Part shown: piece after piece, positions 1 to 9,138 of the stretch | Position numbering within the stretch: the stretch's first letter is position 1 | How the letters are laid out: every line of letters starts with the position of its first letter | Source of the DNA: OLB23 sp965230965 | GTDB taxonomy: Bacteria; Patescibacteriota; Microgenomatia; UBA1406; HO2-37-13b | DNA: 64,000 nucleotides | Assembly: GCA_965230965.1 (NCBI GenBank) | Contig: OZ246401.1 | Span: 372,001-436,000 of the forward strand | Direction: 5' to 3' | The notes under the pieces: model-generated | What the model saw: the letters and a program-made list of their open reading frames with translations, nothing else | Told to the model about the DNA's origin: nothing | Database searches by the model: none | Made by a program: the position numbers and the translations under genes

Positions 1-1191
1 CATTGCATCGGTCGCTTCAAGTTTAATCTTTCCAGGAACATCCATCTCAGTATCGCCAGCGATTTCTGTACGAATATTGCGTGAGATACGGTCGACTATC
101 AAACTTATGTATTGTGTCTCTTTTGAACTATTCGAGTCAACAGTACCACTTAAAGCAGAAAGTAGATCACGCACAACTTCTTTAATATCATTGCTCATTT
201 CCTTGTATGCTTCATTGATTGTTATGTCTTCTGGGGTTTTCGGTGTTCCCGCAGCAGTAGAATCGTCTGCAAGCTTCTCGCGCATGGCTCTAAAATATGT
301 TTTGAATTCATCACCACCATCGAAAGCACGAATAATAACACGCTGACGACGTGTCAAATCAAGCTGTGATCGAATAGCAATACCTAAAAGACTGCGCTGC
401 AACTCTGCAGAGAGACCATAATATGCACTCTTTCTGTCATCTTCAATATCGAGCCAACCATCCGTACCCTCCACAAGCTGCCCAGTATTTGGGTCGCGCG
501 TAGCTTTCATTATTCGATAGTGTTTATTCAAATATTTTTCGATTGGTTCACGGTCATCATCATCTTCAGCACGTTCGGGATTCGCAGGTCCATTAGGATT
601 TTGTGGCGGGCCTTCGGGCGGTTTTGGAGGCTCATTCGGTGGTGGCTGTTCTGAGGCTTTAATTTCATCATCGATAGTATCTGCCACGTCATGTTGGTCT
701 TGTCCTCTCAGACTTGCCACAACATCACGAAGTCTTTCTTTCACTAATTTTTCTGTCGCCTCAGTCGTAGCTCTGAATTCTGGCGATTCAACAATATCAT
801 TCACAATTTTTCCTATCAAGATTGCTTTTTTTGGAGACAATGATTTTTTTGCAAGAGCCTCAACTACAGACGAGGCAATTATCGGCAAGTTTCTTATGGC
901 CTTATGTTTGACCAATTCAGCAAGCTCGTTCACACTTGTCATAACATCTTCAGCAGCTTTATCATGATCTCTTCGATTTTCTGGCGTGCTTTCATGACGG
1001 TCCAATTGTCTTTTTAATTCCTCTTGTGATGTTTTTGCAATTTGCTCTTTCTCTCTTGCTTTTTGGTCTTCAGTTTTTTGGCCATCATTATCGATTTTGC
1101 CCATCAGGCTACGAATAAACTCACGCGTTTCACGAATGCGCTTCTGCATGGGTGTTTCTGGATTCCCACCTTGTTCAGGTCCGTTAGCCAT
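1..1191 (-). CDS. Large acidic hypothetical protein, 3'-truncated by window edge
   Basis: The minus frame stays open from the ATG at 1191 to the window edge (397 codons), so the C-terminus is missing. The protein is hydrophilic, with no membrane segment in the visible part. It begins MANGPEQGGNPETPMQKRIR, has a charged helical N-terminal third, and a Pro/Glu/Asp linker near residues 183-220 ('PPPNEPPKPPEGPPQNPNGP'). A second charged helical region follows. The start overlaps the stop of the upstream small membrane gene by 8 nt, so the two are probably translated together. I recognise no family. Confidence 0.75.
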   Translation of the reverse strand, partial: MANGPEQGGNPETPMQKRIRETREFIRSLMGKIDNDGQKTEDQKAREKEQIAKTSQEELKRQLDRHESTPENRRDHDKAAEDVMTSVNELAELVKHKAIRNLPIIASSVVEALAKKSLSPKKAILIGKIVNDIVESPEFRATTEATEKLVKERLRDVVASLRGQDQHDVADTIDDEIKASEQPPPNEPPKPPEGPPQNPNGPANPERAEDDDDREPIEKYLNKHYRIMKATRDPNTGQLVEGTDGWLDIEDDRKSAYYGLSAELQRSLLGIAIRSQLDLTRRQRVIIRAFDGGDEFKTYFRAMREKLADDSTAAGTPKTPEDITINEAYKEMSNDIKEVVRDLLSALSGTVDSNSSKETQYISLIVDRISRNIRTEIAGDTEMDVPGKIKLEATDAM

Positions 1192-1420
1192 GAGTTATTT
1201 TAGATTTAAACTTATAAACATCCAACGACGATAACATTGCAGCAGTTAATGATTGGCTTCGCAGAAAGTCAGTAAGTGCACCGCATTGCAAACAGCTCGG
1301 ACGAACAATCAAATAGTAGAGGGAGTCGAAGGTGAGAAGAAAAGGAGCCAGTAAAAAGACCGCGGCCAAGGCCAATATTACAGTCAGTACGTTTTGGTGC
1401 TGGTTCTGTAAAGCCTTCAT
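1184..1420 (-). CDS. Small membrane protein, 78 aa
   Basis: Residues about 12-38 form one strong hydrophobic segment (LTVILALAAVFLLAPFLLTF). A short tail follows with a CLQC pair at about residues 43-46, a possible metal or disulfide site. The last codons overlap the start of the following large hypothetical gene, indicating translational coupling. No family recognised. Coding support comes from the overlap, a plausible hydrophobicity profile and the lack of any competing frame. Confidence 0.6.
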   Translation of the reverse strand: MKALQNQHQNVLTVILALAAVFLLAPFLLTFDSLYYLIVRPSCLQCGALTDFLRSQSLTAAMLSSLDVYKFKSKITHG

Positions 1421-1524
1421 CGTTAAATATTACGACTTATAGTATTATACCACATAAAACACATAAAAGGTATGGAATAGAGTATAGGGATTTGCCAAGT
1501 CCAATTCAAGGATCAGGAAATGAT

Positions 1525-1983
1525 TTAGGATTTTTTTATAGCTATGATCAGACTACGATCAAGACCCTCTCCTTCAGAGTATGATTCTAGTGACGTATAG
1601 TTTTCTGCAATGTGCTCATGGATAATACGTCGTTCATAAGCTGAGAAAGAGGAAAGTCGCGCGTCTCTTTGTTCGTCTACAACGCGTTGCGCGACGTTAT
1701 TGGCAATACCGATAAGACGTTCTTTTTGCGCCTCACGATAATCATTAACGTCCAAAAGAACATCTATTTTTTCGCCAATTTTTTGATAGAGCATTGCTGA
1801 GAGAACTCGTTGAAGCGATGCGAGCATACGAGAATGTTTGCCTATAAGGAGTGAAGCATCGCTATCTGTTTTGAGATGCACATAGTACATTGAACCTTCA
1901 AGCTTGACCTCTACGTCAGCTTGAAAGCCAAGTTGCTCAACTAATTCTTGTGTCAGTTTGGTTATTGTTTCTGTATGTTCCAT
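1525..1983 (-). CDS. jag: Jag/KhpB-like RNA-binding protein (KH + R3H)
   Basis: Jag/KhpB proteins bind RNA next to the YidC insertase. The KH domain (about residues 25-85) contains LIGKHSRMLASLQRVL. The R3H domain at the C-terminus has the R-x3-H core in ERRIIHEHIAENY. At 152 aa it lacks the N-terminal Jag_N domain, as short Jag forms do. The KH loop reads GKHS rather than GxxG, so the last glycine of the canonical RNA-gripping loop is missing. It starts directly at the yidC stop (1-nt overlap at 1983), the classic yidC-jag pair. Confidence 0.9.
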   Translation of the reverse strand: MEHTETITKLTQELVEQLGFQADVEVKLEGSMYYVHLKTDSDASLLIGKHSRMLASLQRVLSAMLYQKIGEKIDVLLDVNDYREAQKERLIGIANNVAQRVVDEQRDARLSSFSAYERRIIHEHIAENYTSLESYSEGEGLDRSLIIAIKKS

Positions 1984-2786
1984 TATGCTTTTGGTTTTTT
2001 ATTTGTAAGAATGCTAAACAATGAGAATATATTCCAGTATAAGGCCAAGCCTACTGGGAACACGTAAGAAAAGTACCCAATCATAAGTGGGAACATAATA
2101 CGCATTTGTTTTGCCATAGCAACTTGCATATCTTCAGCATCTTCTTTTTTATCATCTTTATCTTTAGATTTCGTGTCGGTTTGTTGTTTTTTTGGTGGAA
2201 TTGGGGATTGTGCACTTATTTGGTAGTACTGAAGAATAGCTGTTATGACAGGAATAATGAGATAAAACCAGCCAAGTTTTTGCCATTGTGAAGGAGTTGC
2301 AGCTAAATTAAAGCCAAAAAACCAAGGATCAATGCTCGAAATCTTAATAAGATCTGTATATGCAACACCATTGACCTGCTGTAAAATTTTTGCCACATCT
2401 TTTGTAAGGAAGAGTTGCAATACATGATAAAGAGAAATGAAGACCGGCATCTGGATTATCGCAGTAAAACAACCAGAAGCAGGATTAATGCCGTGTTCCT
2501 GATATAGCTTCATCTGTTCCTGTTGAAGTCGTTGTTTATCATTTTTATGTTTATCGTTGAGCGCGGTAAGTTTTGGACGAAGCATTTCAATATCGCGCGC
2601 CGTTTTCATCTGTTTTGCAAAAAGTGGATTGAGAAGGAGACGAATAGTTATTGTTAAAGCAATAATGGCCCAGCCAAAGGCACCTGGAATATGCCATGTT
2701 GAAAAAATAAAGATAAACAACAATAGGAAGTTGATCGTTGGATTAACAAGAAGTAGTTGATATAAAGCTCCGATACCCATATTCAT
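1983..2786 (-). CDS. yidC: YidC/Oxa1 family membrane protein insertase
   Basis: Inserts and folds inner-membrane proteins with or without SecYEG. This is the 267-aa Gram-positive/CPR type, without the large periplasmic domain of proteobacterial YidC. Visible features are an N-terminal hydrophobic segment, the conserved TM with ALTITIRLLLNPLF (its Arg is the functional intramembrane charge), a basic cytoplasmic coiled region (residues about 65-100), several more TMs and a Lys/Asp-rich insert near 200-220. The start forms TAATG with the rpmH stop and the end abuts jag, so rpmH-yidC-jag is one operon. Confidence 0.95.
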   Translation of the reverse strand: MNMGIGALYQLLLVNPTINFLLLFIFIFSTWHIPGAFGWAIIALTITIRLLLNPLFAKQMKTARDIEMLRPKLTALNDKHKNDKQRLQQEQMKLYQEHGINPASGCFTAIIQMPVFISLYHVLQLFLTKDVAKILQQVNGVAYTDLIKISSIDPWFFGFNLAATPSQWQKLGWFYLIIPVITAILQYYQISAQSPIPPKKQQTDTKSKDKDDKKEDAEDMQVAMAKQMRIMFPLMIGYFSYVFPVGLALYWNIFSLFSILTNKKPKA

Positions 2787-2923
2787 TAAAGTGCAGGTTG
2801 CGCTCTACCTTTGAGACGTCGTCTTTTGAGTGTAGCTCTGCCATCTGCTGTGCTATTTTTGGTTAAAAAACCATGTTTTCGCAAACGCTTAAGTTTTTTT
2901 GGTTGATATGTTCGTTTTGGCAT
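2786..2923 (-). CDS. rpmH: 50S ribosomal protein L34
   Basis: A 45-codon ORF beginning MPKRTYQPKKLKRLRKHGFL and ending LKGRAQPAL. It matches the L34 pattern (KRTYQPs, RxHGFLxR, RRxKGR). L34 is a small basic protein of the large ribosomal subunit. The stop overlaps the yidC ATG by one base. The gene normally found between rpmH and yidC, rnpA (RNase P protein), is absent here. Confidence 0.95.
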   Translation of the reverse strand: MPKRTYQPKKLKRLRKHGFLTKNSTADGRATLKRRRLKGRAQPAL

Positions 2924-2928
2924 GTTGA

Positions 2929-5037
2929 TTAATCAAAAATTGACGTATCTTCTCCGTGCAATTCTTTCCAAACTGCCTCTGTTACAAATGGCATGAATGG
3001 GTGGAGAAGCTTAAGGTCGACAGAAAAGGTTTTTTTCATCTCCTCAAGAACCTTTATATTACCAGATCGCACCTCATCTTTCAACCGCTCAATATATATG
3101 TCAGCGAACTGGTGCCATACGAATTCGTAAAGATCATCAAATACGCGCGCAAATTCAAATGCGTTCATATTTTTATGAACACTTTTTTCAAGCGCGTCAT
3201 GAGCTTTTTTTAGCTCGCCGAGCGCCTCTATCGCTTCTTTTGCTGGCTCGGCGGTATTTTTTTCACCTTCTTCATATGTCTGTAATAGGCGGCCGATGTT
3301 CCAGATTTTATTGGCAAAATTACGCATACCGGTAATTTTGTCCTCGGCAAAATTAACATCGCCACCTGGTGTTGTTTGGAATAAAAGAGTCGCGCGAAGC
3401 GCGTCAGCGCCATATTTTTCGACCATGGCCAAAGGATTAACAACATTTCCTTTGCTTTTGCTCATCTTTTGGCCTTTCTTATCGCGCACCATGCCATGAA
3501 GATAGACATGCTTAAACGGTACTTTGCCAGTCACAAAAATCCCCATCATAATCATACGGGTGACCCATACAGGAAGAATGTCGTAACCCGTTTCCATAAC
3601 AGTTGTGGGATAAAAATAATCGTACAGTTCTTTGTCTTTTTGTGTTTTCAAAGTGAGCATTGGCCATTGTGACGACGAAAACCATGTATCAAACGTATCT
3701 TCATCTTGTTTAAATCCGCAATTTTTTCCACATTTTAGGCATGTCACTGGCTTTTCTGTTGAAACAAACCATCCTTTTTCGCTATGATCAGACCCGCATT
3801 GGTAAGCCGGAATGCGAATGCCCCATACAATCTGTCTTGAAATATTCCAATCATGGAAACGATCAAGCCAATCAACAAGAATTTTCTTAAAGCGTTTTGG
3901 ATGAACTTCTATCTCACCATTTTCCACGGCTTCCATTGCCTTTTCCGTCAGTGGTCGTACTTTAATAAACCACTGTTCTTTTGGCAAAGGTTCAATAGGA
4001 CGACCACTCTTATAGCTAACTGGAATAGTATGTGTAATTGTTTCCTCCTTAATTAAAACACCCATTTCCTTTAGCTTGTTCACAATTTCTTCACGCGCCT
4101 GCTTTACTTTCAAACCCTTAAACTCGCCAGCATTTTCATTCATGCGACCATCAAACCCAGTTACTTGAACAATCTCAAGATTATGTCGCTTCCCAATATC
4201 CCAGTCTGTGTGATCGTGCGCTGGCGTCACTTTGACTGCACCCGATCCGAATTTTGGATCAACAACATCATCAGCTATGATTGTCACTTCGCGATTTACA
4301 AAAGGAATGATGACTTTCTTACCAATTTTGTCCTTGTATCGCTTATCTTCAGGATGAACTGCCACAGCAGTATCGCCCAATAATGTTTCGGGACGGGTTG
4401 TTGCAACAACAATATCAAAGTCCCCTTCAACACTTTTATATGTGATATGCCACAGATTATCTTGACGCTCCTCATGTAACACCTCCAAATCAGAGAAAGC
4501 TGTCCCATCAAAAGGAGAGTAGTTTACAAGTTTTAAATCTCTATAAATCAACCCGTCATTAAACATGCGTTCAAATGTCTGATACACAATTGCCACGATG
4601 TCATCGTCCATCGTGAACTTCTTTTTTTCCCAATCAAGCGCGAAACCCAATTTTCGCAGCTGATTTTCCATCGTTTCGCGATTTTGCATCACAAAATCCC
4701 AAATATTTTGGAACAATTCCTCCCTAGGAAAATCAAATCGGCTTTTGTCCTGCTTTGCAAGGTGTTTTTCGTACACAAATTGCGTCTCAAAACCAGCATG
4801 ATCAGCACCAGGAAGCCATAAAACCTCTTTTCCTTGTAATTTGTTATAACGAATCATGGCATCCTCATACACATACATTGCATGACCCACATGAAGATCA
4901 GCGTTAGCATTTGGCGGAGGCAAAATAATAGAGAATGCTTCTTTTTTTGGATCAGCTTTTGCCGTGAAGACACCTTTTTGCTCCCATTGAGCATACAATT
5001 TTTCTTCCCATTCTGACGGCACAAACGTCTTCTGCAT
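2929..5037 (-). CDS. valS: Valyl-tRNA synthetase, short form
   Basis: Class I synthetase charging tRNA-Val with a CP1 editing domain. Visible are PPPNANADLHVGHA (HIGH signature as HVGH), GADHAGFETQ, the editing segment TTRPETLLGDTAVAVHP, a Cys cluster around residues 445-475, WFSSSQWP, and the KMSKS loop in KKGQKMSKSKGNVVNP. About 700 aa against the usual 850-950: the protein ends just after the anticodon-binding helices and lacks the C-terminal coiled coil. I chose the ATG at 5037 rather than 5073 because a TATAGT box (5050-5045) ends 7 nt upstream, fitting a leaderless message. Confidence 0.95.
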   Translation of the reverse strand: MQKTFVPSEWEEKLYAQWEQKGVFTAKADPKKEAFSIILPPPNANADLHVGHAMYVYEDAMIRYNKLQGKEVLWLPGADHAGFETQFVYEKHLAKQDKSRFDFPREELFQNIWDFVMQNRETMENQLRKLGFALDWEKKKFTMDDDIVAIVYQTFERMFNDGLIYRDLKLVNYSPFDGTAFSDLEVLHEERQDNLWHITYKSVEGDFDIVVATTRPETLLGDTAVAVHPEDKRYKDKIGKKVIIPFVNREVTIIADDVVDPKFGSGAVKVTPAHDHTDWDIGKRHNLEIVQVTGFDGRMNENAGEFKGLKVKQAREEIVNKLKEMGVLIKEETITHTIPVSYKSGRPIEPLPKEQWFIKVRPLTEKAMEAVENGEIEVHPKRFKKILVDWLDRFHDWNISRQIVWGIRIPAYQCGSDHSEKGWFVSTEKPVTCLKCGKNCGFKQDEDTFDTWFSSSQWPMLTLKTQKDKELYDYFYPTTVMETGYDILPVWVTRMIMMGIFVTGKVPFKHVYLHGMVRDKKGQKMSKSKGNVVNPLAMVEKYGADALRATLLFQTTPGGDVNFAEDKITGMRNFANKIWNIGRLLQTYEEGEKNTAEPAKEAIEALGELKKAHDALEKSVHKNMNAFEFARVFDDLYEFVWHQFADIYIERLKDEVRSGNIKVLEEMKKTFSVDLKLLHPFMPFVTEAVWKELHGEDTSIFD

Positions 5038-5044
5038 ACCGGCA

Positions 5045-5050
5045 ACTATA
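5045..5050 (-). promoter_or_regulatory. -10 box for valS (leaderless)
   Basis: TATAGT on the minus strand ends 7 nt before the valS ATG at 5037, so transcription should begin at or next to the start codon. The divergent gene at 5097 has TATCTT at 5085-5090, 6 nt before its ATG. Confidence 0.5.
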
Positions 5051-5096
5051 GCAAATATAGCTTGCAAATTCAATCTAAAAGCGATATCTTAACAGC

Positions 5097-7238
5097 ATGG
5101 AGTGGCAGACGTTTACATTATGGTGGTATGTGGTTTTAAGTTTCGTTGGTATTTTATTTCTTCCCACTACACGATTGCTTTTCAAAAGATTCTACGATCA
5201 AGGATACGCATTTTCAAAGGCCATAGGCATTTTAGCCATTACTTATACAACATTTATACTTGGCACAACCAAGCTTGCGCCTTTTACCCCAGGAACACTC
5301 ATGGGCATTTGTATTGTTGCAGGGCTTTTTAATCTATATGTGTTTCGGAAGACAAAAGATGAGTTCTCTTTTTCATGGATATGGCTTGTGGAAGAGGTAA
5401 TGTTTTTTGTTGCTATTTTTGTCTGGGCATATGTTCGTGGTCAGGAGCCTTCGATTCGTGGACTTGAAAAATTCATGGATTTTGGATTTACGAATTCTGC
5501 GTTAAGAGGCGATTACTTCCCACCAAAAGACATTTGGCTTGCGGGGAAGTCTATTAATTATTACTATTTTGGCCACATAACAGGGGCTGTACTAACAAGA
5601 CTTTCAAATATACCCTCATATATCACATACAATCTTATTCTTGCCACTATTTTCGCTCTTGGCATAACACAAAGCTTTTCACTAGGACTTAATCTTGCCT
5701 ATGTAGGTTTTAAGAAAAATTTAAAACTTGCAATCTTGACGGCGATTTTAGCGACGTTTTTAATTAATCTTGGAGGCAACCTCCACACAGTTTATTCGCT
5801 TACTGAAGGCTACCCTAATGAAGATCCTGTACCTGTGTGGCAATTACCAGCAAAGTATAAATTGGCTGATCTTGCTCATCCTATTGAATCGTTCAATAAA
5901 TTATCTGTTAATTATTGGTATCCCAATGCAACACGCTTTATTCCATTTACTATTCATGAATTCCCGATTTATTCGTATGTTGTAGCTGATTTGCACGGCC
6001 ATGTATACGATATTCCGTTTGTGTTGCTCACATTAGCGTTATTGTGGATGTTTTTTGAGGGTAGTTCAAAGAAGGATGAGCATATTCCTGAATGGTTATA
6101 TGCGGTCATATTTGGATTTATGACCGCTATACATTATATGACGAACGCTTTTGATGCGCCAATATACCTCATCCTCACGACCATTCTTTTCTTTGTTGTA
6201 TACCGACCGTCGCGAGATTTTCTTGTGTATATGGCGATTCTTGTTGGTTCGTTTTATGTTTTTAGCAAGCCATTTACCATGTTCTTTGAACCATTTGCTA
6301 CGGGTGTCGGCATTAACTGCGCACCTGGCTTTCTCACCTCAATAAAAAAGTGGGGACCATTTTTATTCGAAGCTGGAAACTGCCAGGTATCACCCTGGTG
6401 GATGCTCGCCTCACTTTGGGGATTTTTCTGGTTCAATTTCGTATTTTTCGGCTTGCGTCTATATCCTTCTTTAAAAAAATCATTGCGTGCCGCAGATTAC
6501 TTTGTCCTTATGCTGTTTGCCTTCGGCACGCTGCTTATAGCCATTCCGGAGTTTGCCTATGCTAAAGATATCTATCCTTCACATTTCCGTGCAAACACCA
6601 TGTTTAAGCTTGGCTATCAGGCCTTTATGATGATGGGCCTCGCGAGTGCATATACGTTTGTCTCATATAAAGAATGGAGCAAAAAAGAAAAAACCCCTCT
6701 CGCCATAGTGTATTTCGTTTTAGCGATTCCACTTTTCCTTTTAGTTGCGATATATCCGTCGTTCGCAATCAATTCTTATTACGGTAATAAGCCAACGACA
6801 TCATTACACGGTTCGCAATGGCTCGATACGACATTTCCAGAAAACGCTGAAATTGTTCAATTTTTTAATACATCAGTAAAAGGCCAGCCAAACATTCTTG
6901 AGGCACAAGGTGATTCTTACACCGACTATAACGTTATCTCTGCTTACACGGGCCTCCCTACAGTTGCAGGGTGGTGGGTGCATGAGTGGCTATGGAGAGG
7001 CTCCTCAGATGCTGTTGGAAAGATCATCCCTGAAATCCAGGAAATGTATCAGGGCACTGATAGACAAAAAACGGCGGAATTATTAAGAAAATATAAGGTC
7101 GAATATGTGGTAATTGGCCCTAACGAAAAAGAGAAATATCCACAACTTCTTGCGAAGAAGTTTGAGGCTCTGGGACAGTCCGTATTTACTTCAAAATCAG
7201 GTGCCTCACACGTATACAAAATCACCCTTGACAGGTGA
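5097..7238 (+). CDS. DUF2298 (YYY-motif) polytopic membrane protein
   Basis: 713 aa with about a dozen hydrophobic segments. The diagnostic region (residues about 130-170) reads DYFPPKDIWLAGKSINYYYF, followed by GH, matching the tyrosine-rich YYY motif of DUF2298. Members are thought to be membrane glycosyltransferases related to the PMT/GT39 fold; the substrate is unknown. A soluble C-terminal part (about 600-713) follows the last TM. Divergent from valS with a very short shared promoter region. Many GT-like neighbours support a role in envelope glycosylation. Confidence 0.85.
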   Translation: MEWQTFTLWWYVVLSFVGILFLPTTRLLFKRFYDQGYAFSKAIGILAITYTTFILGTTKLAPFTPGTLMGICIVAGLFNLYVFRKTKDEFSFSWIWLVEEVMFFVAIFVWAYVRGQEPSIRGLEKFMDFGFTNSALRGDYFPPKDIWLAGKSINYYYFGHITGAVLTRLSNIPSYITYNLILATIFALGITQSFSLGLNLAYVGFKKNLKLAILTAILATFLINLGGNLHTVYSLTEGYPNEDPVPVWQLPAKYKLADLAHPIESFNKLSVNYWYPNATRFIPFTIHEFPIYSYVVADLHGHVYDIPFVLLTLALLWMFFEGSSKKDEHIPEWLYAVIFGFMTAIHYMTNAFDAPIYLILTTILFFVVYRPSRDFLVYMAILVGSFYVFSKPFTMFFEPFATGVGINCAPGFLTSIKKWGPFLFEAGNCQVSPWWMLASLWGFFWFNFVFFGLRLYPSLKKSLRAADYFVLMLFAFGTLLIAIPEFAYAKDIYPSHFRANTMFKLGYQAFMMMGLASAYTFVSYKEWSKKEKTPLAIVYFVLAIPLFLLVAIYPSFAINSYYGNKPTTSLHGSQWLDTTFPENAEIVQFFNTSVKGQPNILEAQGDSYTDYNVISAYTGLPTVAGWWVHEWLWRGSSDAVGKIIPEIQEMYQGTDRQKTAELLRKYKVEYVVIGPNEKEKYPQLLAKKFEALGQSVFTSKSGASHVYKITLDR

Positions 7239-7265
7239 TTTGTTTTCTGATAATGTTGTTAGTAA

Positions 7266-7341
7266 CTCCGATCCTCGGAGACCCATAGAGGGCATTACTA
7301 CTCGTCGAACCTTAACCGAACGGTAGTGATGCTCTTTTTTT
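7266..7341 (+). terminator. Two-hairpin 3' element with intrinsic terminator
   Basis: Downstream of the DUF2298 gene. A perfect small hairpin CTCCGA-tcc-TCGGAG (7266-7280) is followed by a long imperfect stem (about 7288-7300 with 7323-7334, loop about 22 nt) and a run of seven T (7335-7341). The stem plus U-tract is a good Rho-independent terminator on the plus strand. The extra upstream hairpin means a small stable 3' RNA is possible. Confidence 0.6.
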
Positions 7342-7360
7342 ATCCCAGAGCCCTAAACTA

Positions 7361-7507
7361 TCATAACTGATATAGTTCAATTGGCATCCGTAAATTCTTT
7401 CTCCTCATTGCATCAAATTGACCTTTTGTAAAGTCGAGCAACTTGACCCTGTCCTTATTAAGATATTCGCCAATGCGTGTTTGTATTGTTAGGTTAACTT
7501 TTTTCAT
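7361..7507 (-). CDS. Small hypothetical protein, 48 aa
   Basis: A short ORF starting MKKVNLTIQTRIGEYLNKDR and ending RKNLRMPIELYQL. Mixed charged and hydrophobic residues make it look like a small soluble domain. A TTGACA-like -35 lies about 40 nt upstream on the minus strand, but no good Shine-Dalgarno is visible. It otherwise fills an empty stretch of about 370 nt. No family recognised; it may be spurious. Confidence 0.35.
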   Translation of the reverse strand: MKKVNLTIQTRIGEYLNKDRVKLLDFTKGQFDAMRRKNLRMPIELYQL

Positions 7508-7713
7508 ATCTGAAAATTAGTCTAATTCACCCACTATTCTTTTGTCAAGTCCCATAGTTATTTACATGTAAATTATAGGACGTCCTATAATTCTACATAC
7601 CTATAATGGGTTGTTACAATAACCTTTTGCGGTTATCTATAAAAATGTGGATAACTTTCATTATTTCCTATTTATTCTATATCTCCTCGGTAGTACAATA
7701 CATACCTAACACT

Positions 7714-8208
7714 ATGGAAGTTATTGCAAATAAATTTCGCAACGTATTTCAGAAGCTATTCTTTTCCCGAATGGAGGAGATTCCATTTATTGTCTTTATT
7801 TCATTTCTGTCAACTTTTTTTATTGCTCGTTCATATGTATATGGGACTCAAAAAGACCTTCTGGCACATCCATTCTTTATTGAAACCATCAGAATTAATG
7901 GCATACATGTACACCACCTCAATTTCGGCATTATTCTACTTGCGATAGCTGGATTTATTGCTTTGTATGACCTTAGGCCGCATATACATCGCATGATTGC
8001 TATTTTGTATGGTATTGGCCTTGCATTAACCTTTGATGAGTTTGCACTTTGGCTCTTACTCGAAGATCAATACTATGCACGCATAACATATGATGCAATT
8101 ATTATTATCACGCTCATTTTCCTCAATGTAATTTACTTTCCATCCTTTTGGCGTCAACAGAAAAAAAGGATTACGATGCTTTTTCGAAGGTTGTTAAGAA
8201 AGATCTAA
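7714..8208 (+). CDS. Integral membrane protein with HxHH and DEF motifs
   Basis: About four TM segments. Characteristic features are IHVHHLNFGIILLAIAG in the first half and GIGLALTFDEFALWLLLED in the second. The pattern resembles an uncharacterised bacterial membrane family with a His-rich TM and a paired Asp/Glu TM; the function is unknown. An ATG at 7606 lies inside a TATAAT box and cannot be the start. Either 7645 (adds a hydrophobic N-terminus) or 7714 is possible; I prefer 7714 because the conserved part begins after it. Confidence 0.65.
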   Translation: MEVIANKFRNVFQKLFFSRMEEIPFIVFISFLSTFFIARSYVYGTQKDLLAHPFFIETIRINGIHVHHLNFGIILLAIAGFIALYDLRPHIHRMIAILYGIGLALTFDEFALWLLLEDQYYARITYDAIIIITLIFLNVIYFPSFWRQQKKRITMLFRRLLRKI

Positions 8209-9128
8209 GGTAATAACTTGTCTATAGTTCTTGTAAAAATAGCGAGTTGTTTTAGATAAGCTCGCATCTTTTTTTGTGAACCATTCCTAATATAGTACTG
8301 ACGACCTTTTTCTATTTGGGCAAATGGAACCTCTATTGACATCTTTAATAGCGATTGCATTGAACGCAAAAACTGTTCTTGGAATATTTTATTAGTCTTA
8401 TATGCAAAAAGTAAATCAGATCCAATGCGTCTCAAAGCCGCCTTCGTTTCCAATCTGTGTGAATGAAGAATTTTAATATCCGGATCGCATAAAAGATAAT
8501 ATTCTCTTCGCATTGCCCACGCAGCAAATTCAATTTCTTCTCCCCATAAACACTCTTCATTAAATTTATTTTCTTCCCAAATAGCACGCCAAAATATCAT
8601 ACAAGGTCCATTTACTAGAGGCATATTTTTAAATACACTCCTTTTTTTAGCTTGAAAGCTCATATGACGCACACGATCATAAAGGGCAGATAGAAGGTAA
8701 GTATCGAGTGTCAGCTGATTCGTAATAATATCCATACCAGATACAAGACCAACATGATCAAGGTTAAGAAGATTGACACAATGCTGCAGCCAATGTGTGC
8801 CAACAGGTATGGCATCGCCACTTATTCGAACAATAATATCGCCCTTCGCCTGACGAATACCCATATTATATGCATGAGAAAAATTAAATCGGGCACCTTC
8901 TTTTTGGTGATAATATATGACTTTGTGGGGCAACGTTGTACCTTGAAGCGTTGTTGTTAAGACCGATGCTGAAAGTCTCTTTTTTCCTGAATCGACGAGA
9001 ATAAGTTCGAAGTTTTTATAGGATTGTTTTAACAAAACTTTAAGAGTTTTTTGGACATGGAGAGCCGTGGGGTCATACGTAATAATGACAACAGAGACAA
9101 AATTGTTATAATTGCTGTTAACGCGCAT
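8205..9128 (-). CDS. Family 2 glycosyltransferase (GT-A)
   Basis: Soluble GT2-type enzyme that transfers a sugar from a nucleotide donor, probably in surface polysaccharide synthesis. Visible: N-terminal VSVVIITYDPTAL nucleotide-binding strand, the ILVDSG motif, IVRISGDAIP in the DxD position (here G-D), and WGEEIEFAAWAMRR, a GT2 acceptor-side ED-type motif. The ATG at 9128 is preferred over 9149 because a CATAGT box sits 6 nt before it. It is divergent from the next GT2 gene with only 10 nt between start codons, and its end overlaps the upstream membrane gene by 4 bases. Confidence 0.85.
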   Translation of the reverse strand: MRVNSNYNNFVSVVIITYDPTALHVQKTLKVLLKQSYKNFELILVDSGKKRLSASVLTTTLQGTTLPHKVIYYHQKEGARFNFSHAYNMGIRQAKGDIIVRISGDAIPVGTHWLQHCVNLLNLDHVGLVSGMDIITNQLTLDTYLLSALYDRVRHMSFQAKKRSVFKNMPLVNGPCMIFWRAIWEENKFNEECLWGEEIEFAAWAMRREYYLLCDPDIKILHSHRLETKAALRRIGSDLLFAYKTNKIFQEQFLRSMQSLLKMSIEVPFAQIEKGRQYYIRNGSQKKMRAYLKQLAIFTRTIDKLLP

Positions 9129-9138
9129 ATTTTTTACT

